This document shows, piece by piece, positions 60,545 through 64,000 of a stretch of DNA of 64,000 nt. This DNA is from Bacteroidota bacterium. Lineage in GTDB: Bacteria; Bacteroidota; Bacteroidia; Cytophagales; Microscillaceae. Made by a program: the position numbers and the translations under genes. The notes beneath the pieces were generated by a model. It saw only the letters and a list, made by a program, of their open reading frames with translations, made no database searches and was not told the DNA's origin. The stretch spans positions 1 to 64,000 of the forward strand of contig RDXZ01000009.1 of NCBI GenBank assembly GCA_004293265.1, given 5' to 3'. Position 1 is the first letter of the stretch; each line of letters opens with the position of its first letter.

Positions 60545-60721
60545 AGATGTTTTTTTATAACTTCCAAATTTTTTGGAATATTTTTTTTAAATTTTTTTAT
60601 AAAAAATATTTTGGTGGATAATTTTGATAAAAAAAATGTTTTTTTTGATTTTTTTTGATAAATTATAGAATGTTTTAATTATTTTTGCGTTTGAATAGTA
60701 AATCTTAAAAAGAATTATTGT

Positions 60722-61858
60722 ATGGTCAAATATTTTTTTCTTGTATTGATGTTTTCTTTTTCTCTGTTTAATTTTTGTGAAGCACAAAAAATGAATAGTA
60801 CAGAAGAACAAATTTTTCGCTCGGAGGCAGTAAAATTTATTCAAAATTTTTATGCTGAATTGCCGTTACTTTTACCAAAATTAAATGATAGTATTCCAAA
60901 ATCAGACGAAAACGAACAAGGAAAACCTATCATCAAAAAAGTAACGAACAAAGATGTTTTTATTGATAAATTTTTTCCTAATCACGATATTTATGTCCAT
61001 AATGATTTAAGCCCTGACGACGAAGCCAAACGAACAGATAAACGCGTGATGACTATTGAGGAATATTTGCCAGAGTTAAAACGAATTTATGACAATAAAA
61101 AAGAAAAATTAGTTTTTACACTCAAATCTGCTTTGGGAAAAGAAGTTAGATACAATGGACAAGCACAAGAGGCTTATTATTTTGTAAAAATTGAAATAGA
61201 ACGAAAACTAAAAGGGGCTTATTTGGGCTTGCAATACACCGAAAATGTAAAAGCATTGGATATTTATGTCAGAACTTTGGACAAACCTGATACAAAATTA
61301 TTAAAATTTAGCATCATTGGTATTGATTTCAAAAGCCGACAAATCAAAGAGCCAGGCGCAATGACAATGGAAGAAGCCACAGCACAAGGACTGAAGTTTT
61401 TTGATGAAGAAGAATTTGAAAAAGCATACAAATACTTAAATTTTCATTCCAAAAACAAAAAATTTGCCCGAAACTCTAACGCATCTTGGGCAATGGCATA
61501 TATGAATTTTTGGGGAAGAGGTACTGAAAAAAATGACAAAGAAATGGTCAAATGGCTTGATTCGTCAGCAGATAGAGATAATTTATACGCTTTGTATTTC
61601 TTAGGAGAAAATTATTTTTTTGGTGAATATGGGGTAGAAGAAAATGAAAAAAAAGGACTAAAATACATCAGAAGTGCCGCCAAAAAAGGTTTAGCAGAAG
61701 CACAATATTCGCTGGGCGAAAAATATGAAAAAGGACAAGGCGGACTAAAACCTGATAAAAAAGATGCAAAATATTGGTACGAAAAAGCCTCAAAACAAGG
61801 ACACGCAAAAGCAAAAGCCGCTTTAAAAGCATTAAACGCAACAGGAGGGAAGAAATAA
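60722..61858 (+). CDS. Secreted Sel1-repeat protein
   Basis: 378 residues with signal peptide 'FLVLMFSFSLFNFCEAQ'. Residues about 25-215 form an unrecognised domain; from about 225 to the end there are Sel1-like repeats ('ASWAMAYMNFWGRGTEKND', 'LYALYFLGENYFFGEYGVEEN', 'AEAQYSLGEKYEKGQGG', 'AKYWYEKASKQGHAKA'). Such repeats form a helical scaffold for protein binding. A TAnnTTTG-like element (tatttttg, 60680-60687) precedes the gene. Probably periplasmic. Confidence 0.8.
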   Translation: MVKYFFLVLMFSFSLFNFCEAQKMNSTEEQIFRSEAVKFIQNFYAELPLLLPKLNDSIPKSDENEQGKPIIKKVTNKDVFIDKFFPNHDIYVHNDLSPDDEAKRTDKRVMTIEEYLPELKRIYDNKKEKLVFTLKSALGKEVRYNGQAQEAYYFVKIEIERKLKGAYLGLQYTENVKALDIYVRTLDKPDTKLLKFSIIGIDFKSRQIKEPGAMTMEEATAQGLKFFDEEEFEKAYKYLNFHSKNKKFARNSNASWAMAYMNFWGRGTEKNDKEMVKWLDSSADRDNLYALYFLGENYFFGEYGVEENEKKGLKYIRSAAKKGLAEAQYSLGEKYEKGQGGLKPDKKDAKYWYEKASKQGHAKAKAALKALNATGGKK

Positions 61859-61863
61859 ATTCT

Positions 61864-61915
61864 TACATACCAAATTTATTTTAAATGTGAGTTTAACATA
61901 AATTTGGTATTTTTT
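61864..61915. terminator. Hairpin between convergent genes
   Basis: 'taccaaatttatt' pairs with 'ataaatttggta' (with a 20-base loop), followed by a T run on the plus strand. Confidence 0.65.
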
Positions 61916-61937
61916 TGTTCAAAATAGTATTCCAAAA

Positions 61938-63431
61938 CTACTTCATTTTGATTTTTGCCCAAAAACCATTGGTGCTATTGCCGTCAGTCTGCAACAAAAA
62001 ATCATAAATTTTCAATGTTTTTTTAAATCTTCCTACAATAAACAATTCTTCATTTTTATCAATAAAAGCATCTGTTACTTCTTCGGTTTCCTCTCCTTGC
62101 CCTTGCGTGAGGCTTTGTACTTTTCCGTTGGTATCTATCAAAGCCAAAAAAATATCTGATTTTTGTGTTTCTGTTCTTAAAATATTTTCATTTTCTTTGA
62201 GAATATCTTTGAAAAAACCACAAAGCCAAATGTTATCAGTACTATGATTATACAAAATTTTTGTGCCACGACTTGTTCCGCGTCCTTTGATAGTTTTTGC
62301 CCAAGTAATATTGCCTGCATTTGAATATTTAGCAAAAAAAACGGTTTCTAAGGCTTGTAATGAGGTAGTAGGATTTATTTTGATAGTAACTTTTCCAAAA
62401 ATGGATAGCCCAAATTTAGGTTTGTTTGATAAATTTTGACTTCCTCTTATAAAACCTGTCAAATAAATATTATTCTCTTTGTCAGTGGCTATATCGGTTA
62501 CGTCTGCGTTTGTTCCCATATTTTTGACCCAAACGACCTCGCCTGAGGCAGAATATTGCGTAGCAAAAATATCAGCATTATATACCCAGCCTTCACCATA
62601 AAAAAGTTCGTGGCTACTTGTCAAACTTTTTTTACCAAAATTTGCTTGTCCTGTAATCGTTCCGACAATTGTAATATGGTCAGATTGATGTGTAATAATT
62701 TTCCAAACGTGAATTCCTGTCAATAAGTTTGTACCGCCTGAGGCTTGTCTTACCCAATCAAATTCTCCTTGTGCGTTGTATTTAGCGATATAAATATTTT
62801 TTGAATGAATGGGTTGTAAAATATATTTAGAAAATTTGGTTGTACCCGTAAAATTTCCTGTGATATAAATATTGCCATTTTTATCTGTGGTAATTGACTT
62901 GACTAAGGTTTCAGAATTTCCATTGATTTGTTGTTGCCATCTTAACTTTCCATTTTCATTTAAAGACAATAAAAACACATCAAAATTACTTTTAGGCGTG
63001 AGTTCTTGGTTATCAAAATTAAAACTTTCTTTGAATTGTCCTGCTAAAATAATATTGGTATCGCCCAAAATAGCCATATCTTGAATCGGAACTTGCAAAG
63101 ATTTTGCCCACTGAATCTCTGAATTTTTATTGATTTTAGTTAAAAAATATTTTCCATCTCTTTCTTTTAATAATATCTCACCTAATTTTATTTCTTCGGT
63201 CATAAAACCTGTCAAATAAGAATTTCCTTGACTATCTACCACTAATTTTTTTACACCTGCTCCATATAAACCTCCCAAAGAAAGAAATTGAGATTGTGCA
63301 GATAAAAAAACACTCGGAATTTGAAAAATAATAATGAAAAATATGCACACCCAAGGCTTGATGAGTAAGTTTTTTTTTAGTATATTTTTATTATCAACAA
63401 AAAATATCAATTGTATAAAAAATTGCTTCAT
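61938..63431 (-). CDS. Exported beta-propeller (SBBP-like) repeat protein
   Basis: About 497 residues from the ATG at 63431; an ATG at 63464 is also possible. A hydrophobic leader ending 'IPSVFLSAQ' follows a rather long basic start. The body is built of repeats of about 55 residues with 'D..GN.YLTG......G' signatures: 'VDSQGNSYLTGFM', 'TDKNGNIYITGNFTG', 'TDKENNIYLTGFIRG', 'IDKNEELFIVGRF', alternating with 'AKYNAQGEFDWVRQASG'-type strands. These are SBBP-like propeller blades. No type IX sorting domain at the end. Function unknown. Confidence 0.75.
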   Translation of the reverse strand: MKQFFIQLIFFVDNKNILKKNLLIKPWVCIFFIIIFQIPSVFLSAQSQFLSLGGLYGAGVKKLVVDSQGNSYLTGFMTEEIKLGEILLKERDGKYFLTKINKNSEIQWAKSLQVPIQDMAILGDTNIILAGQFKESFNFDNQELTPKSNFDVFLLSLNENGKLRWQQQINGNSETLVKSITTDKNGNIYITGNFTGTTKFSKYILQPIHSKNIYIAKYNAQGEFDWVRQASGGTNLLTGIHVWKIITHQSDHITIVGTITGQANFGKKSLTSSHELFYGEGWVYNADIFATQYSASGEVVWVKNMGTNADVTDIATDKENNIYLTGFIRGSQNLSNKPKFGLSIFGKVTIKINPTTSLQALETVFFAKYSNAGNITWAKTIKGRGTSRGTKILYNHSTDNIWLCGFFKDILKENENILRTETQKSDIFLALIDTNGKVQSLTQGQGEETEEVTDAFIDKNEELFIVGRFKKTLKIYDFLLQTDGNSTNGFWAKIKMK

Positions 63432-63444
63432 AAGTATAATGTTA

Positions 63445-63480
63445 AAACCTATAAAATCTATCAAAAGAATTTATAGGTTT
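63445..63480. repeat. Palindrome, family E, copy 2
   Basis: 'aaacctataaaa' / 'tttataggttt' around 'tctatcaaaagaa', like 29845-29879. It overlaps the possible upstream start of the propeller protein, arguing for the shorter start. Confidence 0.6.
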
Positions 63481-63514
63481 GAATATAAAAATTAAAATCA
63501 ACTAAAAACAAAAA

Positions 63515-64000
63515 TTAAAGAGCAGCTTTAGTAACCTTGCTGACAGCGGCTACATTAAAAAAACCAACAGCTTTTTTCTTTGAGGCAGTATTTACGTTGA
63601 TGATATTAGTACGAACATTAGAAGGTGGACGCGCAAACAAACCACCATTTTGAAGTTGGTCGCCTACTTCTATCAAATAATAATAAGTTTCTAAGGTAAT
63701 CGAATGAATTTCTCCCGAAATTACATCACCTTTGTTAAGAGGTGGAAGTCTTTCATCTCCTGTTCGATTAGAATTATCAACAAAATCAAAAGAATTTCTA
63801 CGCAAAGGACGTATAAAAGTGATACCATTTATGCCTCCACCCGGACTAAATCCTGCATCATAAGCAGTGGTAATAGCCGTAGGACGTATATTTAATTTAC
63901 CATTTTTAAAACCTTTTATCCAATAACAATCGCCCAGTTCTGGCAAATCACGTGCATACAATTCTGCAAAATAGCCTTTGATACCTGTGATGTCCCGTTC
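63515..64000 (-). CDS. DUF4249-type lipoprotein (3' part only)
   Basis: About 161 residues to the window edge; the 5' part lies beyond 64000, since the frame stays open ('ITGIKGYFAELYARDLPELG'). The end 'LQNGGLFARPPSNVRTNIIN' and 'AVGFFNVAAVSK' is the typical C-terminus of DUF4249 proteins, Bacteroidota lipoproteins that accompany TonB-dependent receptors. Such a receptor would be expected upstream, outside the window. Confidence 0.7.
   Translation of the reverse strand, partial: ERDITGIKGYFAELYARDLPELGDCYWIKGFKNGKLNIRPTAITTAYDAGFSPGGGINGITFIRPLRRNSFDFVDNSNRTGDERLPPLNKGDVISGEIHSITLETYYYLIEVGDQLQNGGLFARPPSNVRTNIINVNTASKKKAVGFFNVAAVSKVTKAAL

Overview
This window is AT-rich chromosomal DNA from a member of the Bacteroidota, most likely a free-living or gliding Cytophagales-type bacterium. 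The phylum call rests on a giant secreted protein with a C-terminal type IX secretion sorting domain, a DUF4249-type lipoprotein end, promoters of the TAnnTTTG (-7) and TTTG (-33) kind, a CarB without the allosteric domain, and a very high density of short intergenic palindromes. The order within the phylum is a guess. I see no rRNA, no CRISPR array, no prophage and no replication origin.

Layout. 1-885: end of an MFS transporter and a frameshifted small gene. 1200-6832: FAD-dependent dehydrogenase, a beta-propeller-like exported protein, galE, and an OmpL47-repeat exported protein. 7063-9702: an accessory patch with an AAA ATPase plus a candidate PD-(D/E)XK nuclease (possible defence pair) and a Doc/Fic toxin-antitoxin module; the latter lies between carB and a duplicated copy of the last codons of carB. 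9840-22399: mostly metabolism (carB, a VOC protein, arginine decarboxylase, an MreD-like protein, a FucP-type sugar transporter, a DHH-like unknown, membrane proteins, a class III aminotransferase). 22742-30806: DEDD exonuclease, leucine-rich repeat protein, DinB-like protein, leuS with an in-frame nuclease cassette, and an enoyl-CoA hydratase. 31215-38837: lysozyme-like protein, outer-membrane protein, purE, nitrilase-family amidase, acyl-CoA dehydrogenase, EamA transporter, ispD. 38992-43114: a Roco (LRR-Roc-COR) GTPase next to an IS5-like insertion sequence with a -1 frameshift signal. 43308-56291: hmgA, rplS, rimM, the giant 2353-residue type IX secreted protein, a tiny membrane protein, a metallo-beta-lactamase-fold hydrolase and recA. 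56561-60258: a three-gene HigB-type toxin operon and a small cluster with a DUF4407 membrane protein. 60425-64000: tRNA-Thr, a Sel1-repeat protein, an exported propeller-repeat protein and the 3' end of a DUF4249 gene.

The strongest unusual signal is inside leuS. A 495-bp, exactly in-frame cassette at 26578-27072 encodes a DUF559 (Vsr-like) nuclease domain and is bounded by about 40-bp inverted repeats that are themselves hairpins. It sits in the editing-domain loop of leucyl-tRNA synthetase, and a solo copy of the same hairpin lies at 45966-46010. This looks like a mobile nuclease-palindrome unit that tolerates being translated inside an essential gene. Other leads are the carB 3'-end duplication around the Doc module, the AAA/nuclease pair, the HigB operon whose antitoxin has lost its DNA-binding half while a separate XRE gene leads the operon, and at least six families of dispersed palindromic intergenic repeats.
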